Shown piece by piece: positions 56,275 to 64,000 of a stretch of 64,000 nt of DNA. The notes below the pieces were generated by a model that worked only from the letters and a program-made list of their open reading frames with translations, did no database searches and had not been told where the DNA came from. Made by a program: the position numbers and the translations under genes. Position 1 is the first letter of the stretch. Every line of letters starts with the position of its first letter. The DNA comes from an uncultured Paracoccaceae bacterium (GTDB lineage Bacteria; Pseudomonadota; Alphaproteobacteria; Rhodobacterales; Rhodobacteraceae): the NCBI GenBank assembly GCA_947494675.1, contig CANLVP010000003.1:169791-233790 (forward strand), read 5' to 3'.

Positions 56275-56343
56275 AGACTTTCACCGAAAGTCTGCCCCCA
56301 AATCCTCGGCGAGGATTTGCCGCCAATTTCTGTGTCAGAAATT
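56275..56343. repeat. Three 8-3-8 hairpins at an exact 25-bp period
   Basis: Perfect dyads start at 56275 (AGACTTTC and GAAAGTCT), 56300 (AAATCCTC and GAGGATTT) and 56325 (AATTTCTG and CAGAAATT). Each has a 3-base loop and is followed by a spacer close to GCCCCC. The stem sequences differ, but the architecture is identical. The array lies in the divergent gap between priA and the aldolase gene. Confidence 0.8.
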
Positions 56344-56435
56344 GCCCCACCGATGCCACACGCTCTGGGCTTTCGGACCGGCTCGTCATGCGATAAAGCC
56401 TTAGACAACATCAAACCCCTGCCCCGGAGACCCCC

Positions 56436-57089
56436 ATGAAATTTTTCGTCGACACCGCCGAAATTGACGCCATCAAAGAACTGCACGCGCTTGGCATGGT
56501 CGATGGCGTGACCACCAACCCCTCGCTCATTGCCAAATCAGGCCGCGATATCCTCGAAGTCACGCGCGAGATCTGTGACATCGTTGACGGCCCCGTCTCT
56601 GCCGAGGTTGTCGCACTCGACGCCGACACCATGCTGGCCGAAGGCCGCAAGCTTGCAAAGATCGCCGACAACATCGCCGTCAAAGTGCCGCTCACCTGGG
56701 CTGGCCTGCAAACCTGCAAGGCGCTCTCGGACGAAGGCACAATGGTCAACGTCACCCTGTGCTTCTCTGCCAATCAGGCGTTGCTCGCCGCCAAGGCCGG
56801 TGCAACCTTTATCAGCCCCTTCATCGGCCGCCTTGACGATATCAACATCGACGGGTTGGAGTTGATCGAAGATATCCGCACGATCTATGACAATTACGGC
56901 TTTGACACCCAGATCCTCGCCGCCTCAATCCGCAATGCCAACCACATGTCCGAATGTGCCAAGATCGGCGCGGATGTGGCCACCGCACCTCCGGGCGTGA
57001 TCAAGGCAATGGCGAACCACGTGCTGACCGACAAGGGCCTCGCGGGCTTTATGGCTGACGTCGAAAAGGCCGGCATCAAGATCCTGTGA
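56436..57089 (+). CDS. Transaldolase-like aldolase (Fsa/TalC group)
   Basis: A 217-residue class I aldolase of the small transaldolase or fructose-6-phosphate aldolase group. The N-terminus [16 protein letters not shown] and [15 protein letters not shown] are the family hallmark, and the Schiff-base lysine lies in [13 protein letters not shown]. In this size class sequence alone does not settle transaldolase against Fsa activity. It is the first gene of the plus-strand pair with the 178-residue unknown, whose GTG overlaps this stop. Confidence 0.93.
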   Translation: MKFFVDTAEIDAIKELHALGMVDGVTTNPSLIAKSGRDILEVTREICDIVDGPVSAEVVALDADTMLAEGRKLAKIADNIAVKVPLTWAGLQTCKALSDEGTMVNVTLCFSANQALLAAKAGATFISPFIGRLDDINIDGLELIEDIRTIYDNYGFDTQILAASIRNANHMSECAKIGADVATAPPGVIKAMANHVLTDKGLAGFMADVEKAGIKIL

Positions 57090-57622
57090 CGGCGCCCAAG
57101 CGCGACCATAAGGGCCTCGCGCTCCGGCTCTTCAAAACCGTGGCCACGCCGCTTGATGCGGCGGGCTACATCGCCCACCCGTCCTACCCCGGACCGGGCT
57201 ACGACCCGCACAATCGTGCTTACGAGGCCTATTTCCTCTCACCGCCATCGGGGGCCCATGTGGCGCAGGTTCATCTTGCGTATTTCCCGCATGGCCCCTC
57301 CTTGCACCTGACCGCCACGCAGTTTGGCTGGCCCGAGCCGCCCGAACATTACCCGACCGACGCGGAAACCTTTTATGAGGTCACCAAGGACCTACCCACC
57401 CGCGCCATGCAATTTGGTGGCAAGCGGCATTGGCTCGGGCGCTTTCGGTCGAATTTTGTGCTGCGCTTTGACAAACGCACCGCCGCGCTCAAACGCGAAG
57501 ACGCCCTGCTGGAACAACTCCACGCGGCAACCCTGCGGATACTCGACACGCTTGTGGACGATGGAGAGGCCCTGCCACCTGCGGCCTATACTGGCCCACA
57601 TGCGGGCCCCCATTACCTTTAA
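57086..57622 (+). CDS. Unknown 178-residue protein coupled to the aldolase gene
   Basis: No family is recognised. The protein has no signal peptide. It is rich in His, Pro and aromatic residues, with segments such as [20 protein letters not shown] and a Tyr/His-rich tail ([10 protein letters not shown]). It starts with a GTG inside the aldolase stop (GTGA) and ends four bases inside the convergent decarboxylase gene. Conservation beside the aldolase should be checked. Confidence 0.75.
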   Translation: MTAPKRDHKGLALRLFKTVATPLDAAGYIAHPSYPGPGYDPHNRAYEAYFLSPPSGAHVAQVHLAYFPHGPSLHLTATQFGWPEPPEHYPTDAETFYEVTKDLPTRAMQFGGKRHWLGRFRSNFVLRFDKRTAALKREDALLEQLHAATLRILDTLVDDGEALPPAAYTGPHAGPHYL

Positions 57623-59913
57623 CCCGCGGCCACGCAATCGGCGAAATGCTGCACGACGCCCTCTGCATCTTCTTCCAGCACCAGCCCGTGGATATCCGTC
57701 TCAAACCCCGGGCATTCCTTTGAAAAGGCGCGATTGAACTTCAGGTATTCCACGATCTTGCTGTTGAACACCTCACCGGGGATCAACAGCGGAATACCGG
57801 GGGGATAGGGCGTGACCAGACTGGTGGTCACACGACCCACCAGATCATCAATCGATACCCGCTCAGTCTTGCGCCCGGCAATACAGGCATAGGCATCGCG
57901 CGGTGTCATCACCGGGTCAACATCGCTGAGATAAATCTCGGTCGACAGGATCGCTACGTCGTATTTGGCATAAAGCGTATGCACCTGCTGGCACAGATCG
58001 CGCAGCCCCATGCCCTCGTACCGCCGCTGGCCCGCACAAAAGTCCGGCATGCAACGCCATAGCGGTTGGTTCTTGTCGTAGTCATCCTTGAACTGCTGCA
58101 ATTCGGTCACCAGCGAATTCCAGCGCCCCTTGGTGATGCCAATCGTGAACAGAATGAAAAAGCTGTATAGCCCGGTTTTCTCGACCACCACGCCGTGCTC
58201 AGCCAGATATTTCGTCACGATCGAGGCCGGGATGCCGGTGTCCTCAAACTTGCCATCCAGATTAAGCCCCGGCGTGATCAGCGTCGCCTTGATCGGGTCC
58301 AGCAAATTGAACCCCGGCGCCATATCGCCAAATCCATGCCATGCGTCGCTGCCATCACTGGCCTGCACCCCGTCGGCGTCGGTCTTTTTCAGCACCCAGT
58401 TGGCAGCGCTGTCCATGCCGTCCTCGACCGGCGCATCCGGCCCCCAGACCTGGAACCACCAATCGTCTTCGCCATATTCATCATCGACCTTGCGCATCGC
58501 ACGGCGAAAATCGAGCGATTCCAATATGCTCTCTTCCACCAGCGCCCGCCCGCCGGGTGGCTCCATCATCGCAGCGGCCACGTCGCAGCTGGCGATGATG
58601 CTGTATTGCGGGCTGGTCGAGGTGTGCATCAAATAGGCCTCGTTAAAGAGATGCCGGTCGAGCTTCGTGTCCTGACTGTCCTGCACCAACACATGGCTTG
58701 CCTGCGAAATTCCCGCCAGCAGCTTATGGATCGACTGGGTCGCATAGGTCACCGCATGGCGGGGCCGTTCCCGCTGGCGGCCCATCGCGTGATAGGTGCC
58801 GTAGAACGGATGGAAGGAGGCATGCGGCAGCCATGCCTCATCAAAATGCAGGTTCTCGATATGCCCATCCAGCATGTCTTTGATCACTTCGGTATTATAG
58901 AGCACACCGTCATAGGTCGATTGCGTCAGCGTCAGAATGCGGGGCGTTGTCTCGGCGGTATCGACGTCCTGCAACAGCGGATGCGAAGCCATCTTTTCGC
59001 GGATCGCCGCCATCTCAAACTCGGCCTTGGGGATCGGGCCGATAATCCCATAGTGATTGCGCGTGGGTTTCAGGAACACAGGCACAGCCCCGGTCATGAT
59101 GATGCTGTGCAGGATCGACTTGTGGCAGTTCCGGTCCACGATCACCACGTCGCCGGGGGCAACGGTGTGATGCCAGACCATCTTGTTGCTGGTGCTGGTG
59201 CCGTTGGTCACGAAAAAGCAGTGATCGGCGTTGAAAATCCGCGCCGCATTGCGTTCTGACGCACCAATCGCGCCGTTATGATCCAAGAGCTGCCCAAGCT
59301 CTTCCACCGCATTACAAACATCGGCCCGCAGCATGTTTTCACCGTAAAACTGGTGATACATTTGCCCAATCGGGCTTTTGAGAAAAGCAACGCCACCTGA
59401 ATGACCGGGGCAATGCCAGGAATAAGACCCATCCTCTGCATAGTCCAAAAGCGCCTTGAAGAACGGCGGCTGGATGCTTTCCAGATAGGCCTTGGCGTCA
59501 TGGATCAGATGGCGGGCCACAAATTCCGGCGTGTCCTCGTACATGTGAATAAAGCCATGCAGCTCGCGCAGAATATCATTGGGCAAATGGCGGCTGGTCT
59601 TGGTTTCACCGTAGATATAGATGGGCACGTCTTCGTTCTTGCGCCGCATCTCGGCGATGAAATTGCGCAGGTTGAGGACCGCGGGGTCTAGCTCCGGTCC
59701 CGGTGTGAATTCTTCGTCATCAATCGACAGTACAAAGGCGCTGGCGCGTGATTGCTGCTGGGCGAATTGCGACAGGTCCCCATAGGTCGTGGTCGCTAGC
59801 ACCTCGAACCCTTCGGCCTCAATCGCATCAGCCACAGCTCGGATCCCAAGGCCCGAGGAATTGTCGGACCGAAAGTCCTCATCAATGATCACAATGGGGA
59901 AACGAAATTTCAT
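57619..59913 (-). CDS. Orn/Lys/Arg family PLP-dependent decarboxylase
   Basis: A 764-residue fold-III-type basic amino-acid decarboxylase. It has the N-terminal wing domain of about 130 residues (FPIVIIDEDFRSDN), the large PLP domain with HCPGHSGG, FVTNGTSTSNKMV, HFDEAWLPHASFHP and the lysine-bearing SIHKLLAGISQAS, and the C-terminal domain. The length fits the inducible-type enzymes of E. coli (about 710-755). The substrate (arginine, lysine or ornithine) cannot be fixed. ATG at 59913 has GGAG upstream. A transporter partner is not adjacent. Confidence 0.93.
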   Translation of the reverse strand: MKFRFPIVIIDEDFRSDNSSGLGIRAVADAIEAEGFEVLATTTYGDLSQFAQQQSRASAFVLSIDDEEFTPGPELDPAVLNLRNFIAEMRRKNEDVPIYIYGETKTSRHLPNDILRELHGFIHMYEDTPEFVARHLIHDAKAYLESIQPPFFKALLDYAEDGSYSWHCPGHSGGVAFLKSPIGQMYHQFYGENMLRADVCNAVEELGQLLDHNGAIGASERNAARIFNADHCFFVTNGTSTSNKMVWHHTVAPGDVVIVDRNCHKSILHSIIMTGAVPVFLKPTRNHYGIIGPIPKAEFEMAAIREKMASHPLLQDVDTAETTPRILTLTQSTYDGVLYNTEVIKDMLDGHIENLHFDEAWLPHASFHPFYGTYHAMGRQRERPRHAVTYATQSIHKLLAGISQASHVLVQDSQDTKLDRHLFNEAYLMHTSTSPQYSIIASCDVAAAMMEPPGGRALVEESILESLDFRRAMRKVDDEYGEDDWWFQVWGPDAPVEDGMDSAANWVLKKTDADGVQASDGSDAWHGFGDMAPGFNLLDPIKATLITPGLNLDGKFEDTGIPASIVTKYLAEHGVVVEKTGLYSFFILFTIGITKGRWNSLVTELQQFKDDYDKNQPLWRCMPDFCAGQRRYEGMGLRDLCQQVHTLYAKYDVAILSTEIYLSDVDPVMTPRDAYACIAGRKTERVSIDDLVGRVTTSLVTPYPPGIPLLIPGEVFNSKIVEYLKFNRAFSKECPGFETDIHGLVLEEDAEGVVQHFADCVAAG

Positions 59914-60004
59914 CAAATGCTCCTACCGGGGCCGCGATAGGCGCGGGACGATGATCGGTGCCAGTGTGATGTCTTGGGCGGGGGCGTCAAGGGCGGTCGC
60001 ACAG

Positions 60005-60059
60005 CGTGCGCATGGTTTCTGTATGGGTCGTGCATCATTTCTTCATAGGTTCTGCATAG
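60005..60059. repeat. Second array of five degenerate 11-bp tandem repeats
   Basis: Exact 11-base steps give CGTGCGCATGG, TTTCTGTATGG, GTCGTGCATCA, TTTCTTCATAG and GTTCTGCATAG. The last unit equals the shared consensus. The array lies 92 bases before the decarboxylase gene and 115 before the DUF484 gene. It matches the array at 25794-25848 in unit length, phase and consensus. Confidence 0.7.
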
Positions 60060-60173
60060 TCGTTTTGGCGGATTTTGACTCAAATGCCGCACCTTGCAGC
60101 TTTCGTCGAAAAAGGGCTGACCGACCCGGTTGGTGTGATATGTTGTGACAAAACAAATCGCTTGAGCAGGTAC

Positions 60174-60881
60174 ATGACAAACACTCCCCTAATGGACGGT
60201 CACGTCCGTGATAAGATTATTGCTGACCCCGATCTTCTGCTGGACGATCAGGACATCATGAAGGCCTTGGTGGCCGCAAACGAACAATCCATGGGCGGCA
60301 ATATCGTCGATCTGCGCGGCATCGCGATGGAGCGGCTTGAGGCGCGGCTTGACCGACTGGAAGACACCCACCGCTCGGTGATTGCCGCCGCATATGAAAA
60401 CCTTGCAGGCACAAATCAGGTGCACCGCGCCGTGTTGCGCTTGCTGGATGCCACGCAATTTGAGGTGTTTTTACATGACCTTAAGGGTGATGTAGCCGAC
60501 ACCCTACGCGTTGATGTGATGAAACTGGTGCTGGAAAGCCAAGAGGCTGGTGACGATCCTGCCGTGGCCAAAATGGGCGATGTGCTGTCCGTGGCTGAAC
60601 CGGGCTATTGCGACGCCTATGTCACCCGTGGCCGCGATGTGCCTGTGCGTCAGGTCACGCTGCGACAGGTCAAACCGCAAGACCAAAAGATCTATGGCGA
60701 CAAGGCCGATTACATGCGCTCCGAGGCATGCTTGAAGCTTGATTTTGGCGCGGGCCGTTTGCCCGGCATGTTGGTGATGGGGTCCGAAGATCCGCATCTC
60801 TTCACCCCGCAGCAAGGCACTGATTTGCTGACGTTCTTTGCAGGCGTCTTTGAACGCACCATGCGCCGCTGGCTGTCCTGA
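60174..60881 (+). CDS. DUF484 family protein
   Basis: A 235-residue cytosolic protein of the DUF484 family. The N-terminal IIADPDLLLDDQDIMKAL and the GAF-like middle and late parts (LKLDFGAGRLPGMLVMGSED, LLTFFAGVFERTMRRWL) match this family, which sits before xerC in many proteobacteria. Its function is not established. The ATG at 60174 gives the usual length, and the gene is four bases upstream of xerC, so they are co-transcribed. Confidence 0.9.
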   Translation: MTNTPLMDGHVRDKIIADPDLLLDDQDIMKALVAANEQSMGGNIVDLRGIAMERLEARLDRLEDTHRSVIAAAYENLAGTNQVHRAVLRLLDATQFEVFLHDLKGDVADTLRVDVMKLVLESQEAGDDPAVAKMGDVLSVAEPGYCDAYVTRGRDVPVRQVTLRQVKPQDQKIYGDKADYMRSEACLKLDFGAGRLPGMLVMGSEDPHLFTPQQGTDLLTFFAGVFERTMRRWLS

Positions 60882-60884
60882 CCC

Positions 60885-61799
60885 GTGATCGCCCCGGCCC
60901 TCACTGACGCGCTGTCGAAATGGCTTGACCATGCACGCGCGATTGATGGCGCGGCCGAAAATACGCTCAAGGCCTATCAGGCTGATGTGCTGGGGTTTTT
61001 GGCCTTCATGGGCGAACATCACGGCGGCCAGCAAGGGCTTGGGCCGATTGCGAAAATCACCGTGAGCGACATGCGCTCATGGATGGCGCGCGCGCGTAGC
61101 GGCGGTGTCGGCGCACGCAGCCTTGCGCGGCAATTGTCGGCCGTCAAATCCTTCTACCGCTGGCTGGCAGAGCGTGAAGGCTTTGAACCCACCGCCGTCC
61201 TGTCCACCCGCGCGCCAAAGTTTCAAAAGAAGCTCCCCCGGCCGCTGGCCGAAGACGCCGCCACGGCGATGATCGAAACGGTTGAGCTGCAAGCTACCGA
61301 AGGCTGGATCGCCGCTCGCGATAGTGCTGTGGTCACAGTGCTTTACGGCTGTGGCCTGCGGATATCAGAGGCGCTCTCGCTCACTGGCAAGGACCACCCC
61401 CTGCCCGCAACCCTGCGCATCATGGGCAAGGGCGGCAAGGAACGGATCGTGCCCGTGATCGATGCGGCGCGCGACGCGGTCGCCACCTATGTCGCGCTCG
61501 CCCCGTTTGACCCGCAACCACATGAGCCGCTCTTTCGCGGTGCCCGCGGTGGCCCGCTGAACCCACGTGCTGTGCAAAAGGTGATGGAACGCGCCCGCAT
61601 GCAGCTTGGCCTGCCTGCCACCGCCACGCCGCACGCAATGCGGCACAGCTTTGCCACGCATCTGCTGACCGCTGGTGGTGATTTGCGCGCCATTCAAGAG
61701 CTTTTGGGTCACGCCTCCCTTTCCACGACGCAAGCCTATACGGCGGTCGACACCGCCCGCCTGCGCGAGGTCTATGACAAGGCCCACCCACGGGCCTGA
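60885..61799 (+). CDS. xerC: Tyrosine recombinase XerC
   Basis: XerC acts with XerD at dif to resolve chromosome dimers. The 304-residue product has the N-terminal SAM-like core-binding domain and the catalytic domain. Key residues are Arg159 in GCGLRISEAL, His250 and Arg253 in HAMRHSFATHLL, His in LGHASLSTTQ, and the nucleophile Tyr285 in TQAYTAVD. The start GTG at 60885 is four bases after the DUF484 stop. No dif site is in the window. Confidence 0.95.
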   Translation: MIAPALTDALSKWLDHARAIDGAAENTLKAYQADVLGFLAFMGEHHGGQQGLGPIAKITVSDMRSWMARARSGGVGARSLARQLSAVKSFYRWLAEREGFEPTAVLSTRAPKFQKKLPRPLAEDAATAMIETVELQATEGWIAARDSAVVTVLYGCGLRISEALSLTGKDHPLPATLRIMGKGGKERIVPVIDAARDAVATYVALAPFDPQPHEPLFRGARGGPLNPRAVQKVMERARMQLGLPATATPHAMRHSFATHLLTAGGDLRAIQELLGHASLSTTQAYTAVDTARLREVYDKAHPRA

Positions 61800-61837
61800 G
61801 GCTTGCCTTGCCCCGCAAAACCGGACATCACGCCACC

Positions 61838-62533
61838 ATGACACTTTCCCAAAAGGCCCTGCTGGTCCATTTCCTTACCGCCACGGGCGCGGTCTTTGCG
61901 ATGCTCGCGATGCTCGCCGCAGTCGACCGGGATTGGAGCCTGATGTTCCTCTGGCTGGTTGTCGCCTTTGCCGTGGATGGCATCGATGGCCCGCTTGCAC
62001 GCCGATATGACGTCAAAACCAACGCGCCAATTTTTGATGGCGTGCTGCTCGATCTGATCATCGACTATCTCACTTACGTCTTCATCCCCGCCTTTGCGCT
62101 TTACGAGGGCGGGTTGATGGACGGCTGGTCTGGCTGGGTTGCGATCATCATCATTACTTTCGCCTCGGCGCTTTACTTCGCCGACACCCGCATGAAAACA
62201 AACGACTATTCGTTCCGCGGCTTCCCGGGGTGCTGGAACATGCTGGTGCTGGTTCTTTTTGCGCTCGAACCCCATTGGGTGATCTGCCTGATCCTTGTGG
62301 CGATCTTGGCGCTGGCGATGTTCCTGCCGGTCAAATTCGTCCATCCCGTGCGCACAGCACGCTGGCGCGCCGTGACTTTGCCCATGGCCTTTGGCTGGGT
62401 GGTCTTTGCCGGATGGGCCGCCTGGGTGAATTTCGCGCCCGACAGTTGGGCGCATTGGGGGTTGATGATCACCTCGATCTATCTGGTGGGCGCAGGTGCC
62501 GCTCAGCAGATCATGTATGGGCGCGACGGCTAA
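61838..62533 (+). CDS. pcs: Phosphatidylcholine synthase
   Basis: Pcs makes phosphatidylcholine from CDP-diacylglycerol and choline in the inner membrane. The 231-residue protein has about eight helices and the CDP-alcohol phosphotransferase signature in DGIDGPLARR, followed by FDGVLLDLIIDYLTY (G-x3-D-x3-D). The length fits Pcs. This pathway is typical of alphaproteobacteria that use choline. It ends four bases inside the convergent DMT gene. Confidence 0.92.
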   Translation: MTLSQKALLVHFLTATGAVFAMLAMLAAVDRDWSLMFLWLVVAFAVDGIDGPLARRYDVKTNAPIFDGVLLDLIIDYLTYVFIPAFALYEGGLMDGWSGWVAIIIITFASALYFADTRMKTNDYSFRGFPGCWNMLVLVLFALEPHWVICLILVAILALAMFLPVKFVHPVRTARWRAVTLPMAFGWVVFAGWAAWVNFAPDSWAHWGLMITSIYLVGAGAAQQIMYGRDG

Positions 62534-63366
62534 AGCCGAGTCAGCGCCACACCCGCGACGATCAACAGCGCGGCGGTCACCTTTGTCGCTCCCATCTTTT
62601 CGCCGAAGATCAGCCAGCCGATGAGCACCGCAAAGAAGATCGACGTCTCGCGCAGCGCCGCGACAAGGGCAATGGGTGCTTGCGTCATGGCCCAGACGAC
62701 GATGCCATAAGCGGCGAGCGAGGCCGCCGCCGGGATGATCCCACGACGCCACTCTGCCACAGGTGCGCGCAAGATCACCGTCCCCTTCAGCCAGATCGCT
62801 GCGGGCACAAAAAACACAGCAGACAGCGCCAAGAGCCAGCCAACATAGACCCACGGCGCACCGGCAATGCGCGCCCCGATCCCATCCGTGAGGGTATAGC
62901 CTGCAGTCGCCGTTGCAGCCCCCAAAGCAAAGGGGATCAGCTTGCGGCTTTCCCCCGACAACAGCGCACCGCTGGCCATCGTCACGATCCCGAGCCCAAG
63001 CACCGCAACGCCGAGGTATTCGGTCACCGTCACGACATCCGACAGAAACAGCGCGCTGACGCCCAAGACAATCAGAGGGGCCGTACCGCGCGAAATCGGG
63101 TAAACCCGGCTGAGGTCGCCCTGTTCATAAGCGTAGGCCAGAAATAGCTGGTAAAACATATGGATCACGCCAGAGGCGATGAGCCACGGCCAAACCTCGG
63201 CCGACGGGAGCGGCAGCCAAACCACGAGGCCGAGGCCGATCAGCCCCTGCCAAATGGTAAAGATCATCATGGTGGTCTGCTTGTTGCCACCCGTCTTGAT
63301 GATGGCGTTCCAGCTTGCGTGCAAAAGGGCGGCGAACAGAACCGCAAGAAAAACCGTCAGCGTCAT
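62530..63366 (-). CDS. DMT family transporter (EamA domains)
   Basis: A 278-residue carrier with ten hydrophobic helices in two EamA repeats; the second repeat includes IALVAALRETSIFFAVLIGW. No motif fixes the substrate; metabolite efflux is the common theme. It overlaps the ogt gene by four bases and the pcs gene by four, so the block is very dense. Confidence 0.9.
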   Translation of the reverse strand: MTLTVFLAVLFAALLHASWNAIIKTGGNKQTTMMIFTIWQGLIGLGLVVWLPLPSAEVWPWLIASGVIHMFYQLFLAYAYEQGDLSRVYPISRGTAPLIVLGVSALFLSDVVTVTEYLGVAVLGLGIVTMASGALLSGESRKLIPFALGAATATAGYTLTDGIGARIAGAPWVYVGWLLALSAVFFVPAAIWLKGTVILRAPVAEWRRGIIPAAASLAAYGIVVWAMTQAPIALVAALRETSIFFAVLIGWLIFGEKMGATKVTAALLIVAGVALTRL

Positions 63367-63812
63367 AAGAGCAGCCCGGCTGCGCCTTCCAGTTTCAGCA
63401 ATGCGACCTTCGCCTCGATCCCGCCTGCGCCCGAATATCCGCCCAACCCATTGGCGGCGAGGACGCGGTGGCAGGGAATGAAAATCGCAATTGGGTTCGC
63501 ACCACAGGCCTGCCCAATCGCCTGCGCGGACACACCAAGCTCAGTCGCCAGATCGCCGTAGGTGCGGGTTTCACCGTAGGGAATGGCGCAGAGGGCTGCG
63601 TAGAATTGCTGCTGAAATGCTGTTCCACGTGGGGCGAGCGGCAGGGTGAATTCTTGCAACGCCCCGGCGAAATAGGCGCTCAACTCGGCCTGCGCCTGTG
63701 CGAAGAGCGGTCCCTCCGTCAGGGTCCCACCGCGCGCCCAGTTCAGCTGCGTGATCGCCCCATCGGAGGCATCGGCACTCAGCGGACCCACGGGACTGTC
63801 TTGCAAAATCAC
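63363..63812 (-). CDS. ogt: Methylated-DNA-protein cysteine methyltransferase (Ogt type)
   Basis: Repairs O6-alkylguanine by taking the alkyl group onto a cysteine and then becoming inactive. The 149-residue product has the acceptor Cys114 in IPCHRVLAANG, together with AIPYGETRTYGDLATELG before it. The start is GTG at 63812, overlapping the thioesterase stop (GTGA). The protein has the Ogt-type length and no Ada regulatory domain. Confidence 0.95.
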   Translation of the reverse strand: MILQDSPVGPLSADASDGAITQLNWARGGTLTEGPLFAQAQAELSAYFAGALQEFTLPLAPRGTAFQQQFYAALCAIPYGETRTYGDLATELGVSAQAIGQACGANPIAIFIPCHRVLAANGLGGYSGAGGIEAKVALLKLEGAAGLLL

Positions 63813-64000
63813 CGCGTGACCCCGGCCTTGTCCGTCACCACCATCATCGTCGCCTGCATGGTTGAGATCAGCGTTTCCGCCCCGCCATCCATTGCAAATG
63901 CGCGGCCTTGCGTGACCATCAGCGTCCGGCCCGCCTTGATCACTTCGCCTTCGCAGCGAAAAGTCTGGCCTTTTGCAGGGGCAAGGAAGTTGGACTTGAA
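63809..64000 (-). CDS. PaaI-type thioesterase (5' part outside window)
   Basis: The reverse strand encodes the last 63 residues of a hotdog-fold thioesterase, with segments KSNFLAPAKGQTFRCEGEV and GRTLMVTQGRAF, typical of the PaaI group. The start lies beyond the right edge. It overlaps ogt, so ogt and the DMT gene are probably downstream in the same transcript. Acyl-CoA substrate unknown. Confidence 0.8.
   Translation of the reverse strand, partial: FKSNFLAPAKGQTFRCEGEVIKAGRTLMVTQGRAFAMDGGAETLISTMQATMMVVTDKAGVTR

Overview
The window reads as chromosomal DNA of a marine-type alphaproteobacterium of the Rhodobacterales (Roseobacter group). The basis is gene content and order: a ctaC-ctaB-small ORF-ctaG-ctaE-surf1 oxidase cluster, a full ruvCAB to tol-pal run, a tad/cpa pilus locus with 59-residue pilins, the Lhr-type helicase/PdeM pair, Pcs phosphatidylcholine synthase, an alphaproteobacterial-type CtrA box and an FnrL-type box. 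Most genes are GC-rich. One short AT-richer patch (about 52.76-53.99 kb) stands out. No rRNA, tRNA, CRISPR array, prophage or insertion sequence was seen. The genus cannot be fixed from the sequence alone.

Layout. 0-4.1 kb (minus): aa3-type cytochrome c oxidase subunits II and III with heme O synthase, Cox11-type copper chaperone and SURF1 (cut by the left edge). 4.3-12.1 kb (plus): tldD, a small membrane protein, a GNAT acetyltransferase, dprA, topA and the scoAB CoA-transferase pair, closed by a bidirectional terminator shared with a lytic transglycosylase. 13.3-25.8 kb (plus): tad/cpa type IVb pilus locus with three tandem pilin genes (two with their own terminators), cpaB, cpaC, an OmpA-like lipoprotein, cpaE, cpaF, tadB, tadC, tadD, a TPR lipoprotein, the prepilin peptidase and an orphan AAA ATPase. 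25.9-29 kb: Lhr-type helicase and PdeM. 29-31.7 kb (minus): folD and fhs, the one-carbon pair. 32.5-44.7 kb (minus): ruvC-ruvA-ruvB, a conserved unknown, a VOC protein, ybgC-tolQ-tolR-tolA-tolB-pal-cpoB, then tilS-ftsH. 44.8-50 kb: small unknowns, DUF1127, prmA, msrA and an MFS carrier. 50-54 kb: a flavin monooxygenase and a universal stress protein diverging from one FNR-type box, then a radical SAM enzyme translationally coupled to a 105-residue cysteine-containing protein, then a DUF2927 protein in AT-richer DNA. 54-64 kb: priA, a transaldolase-like aldolase, a large PLP amino-acid decarboxylase, a DUF484 gene with xerC, pcs, a DMT exporter, ogt and a cut PaaI-type thioesterase.

The most unusual signals lie between genes: (a) two arrays of degenerate 11-bp tandem repeats with a TGCAT core, one before the Lhr-type helicase and one before DUF484-xerC; (b) three perfect 8-3-8 hairpins on an exact 25-bp period between priA and the aldolase gene; (c) an FNR box centred at -41.5 from a predicted start of the stress-protein gene; (d) a 35-bp element ending at or just before the start codon of two unrelated genes; (e) the small protein/radical SAM pair, whose SPASM-like tail lacks cysteines. 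Four convergent gene pairs end on shared four-base overlapping stop codons.
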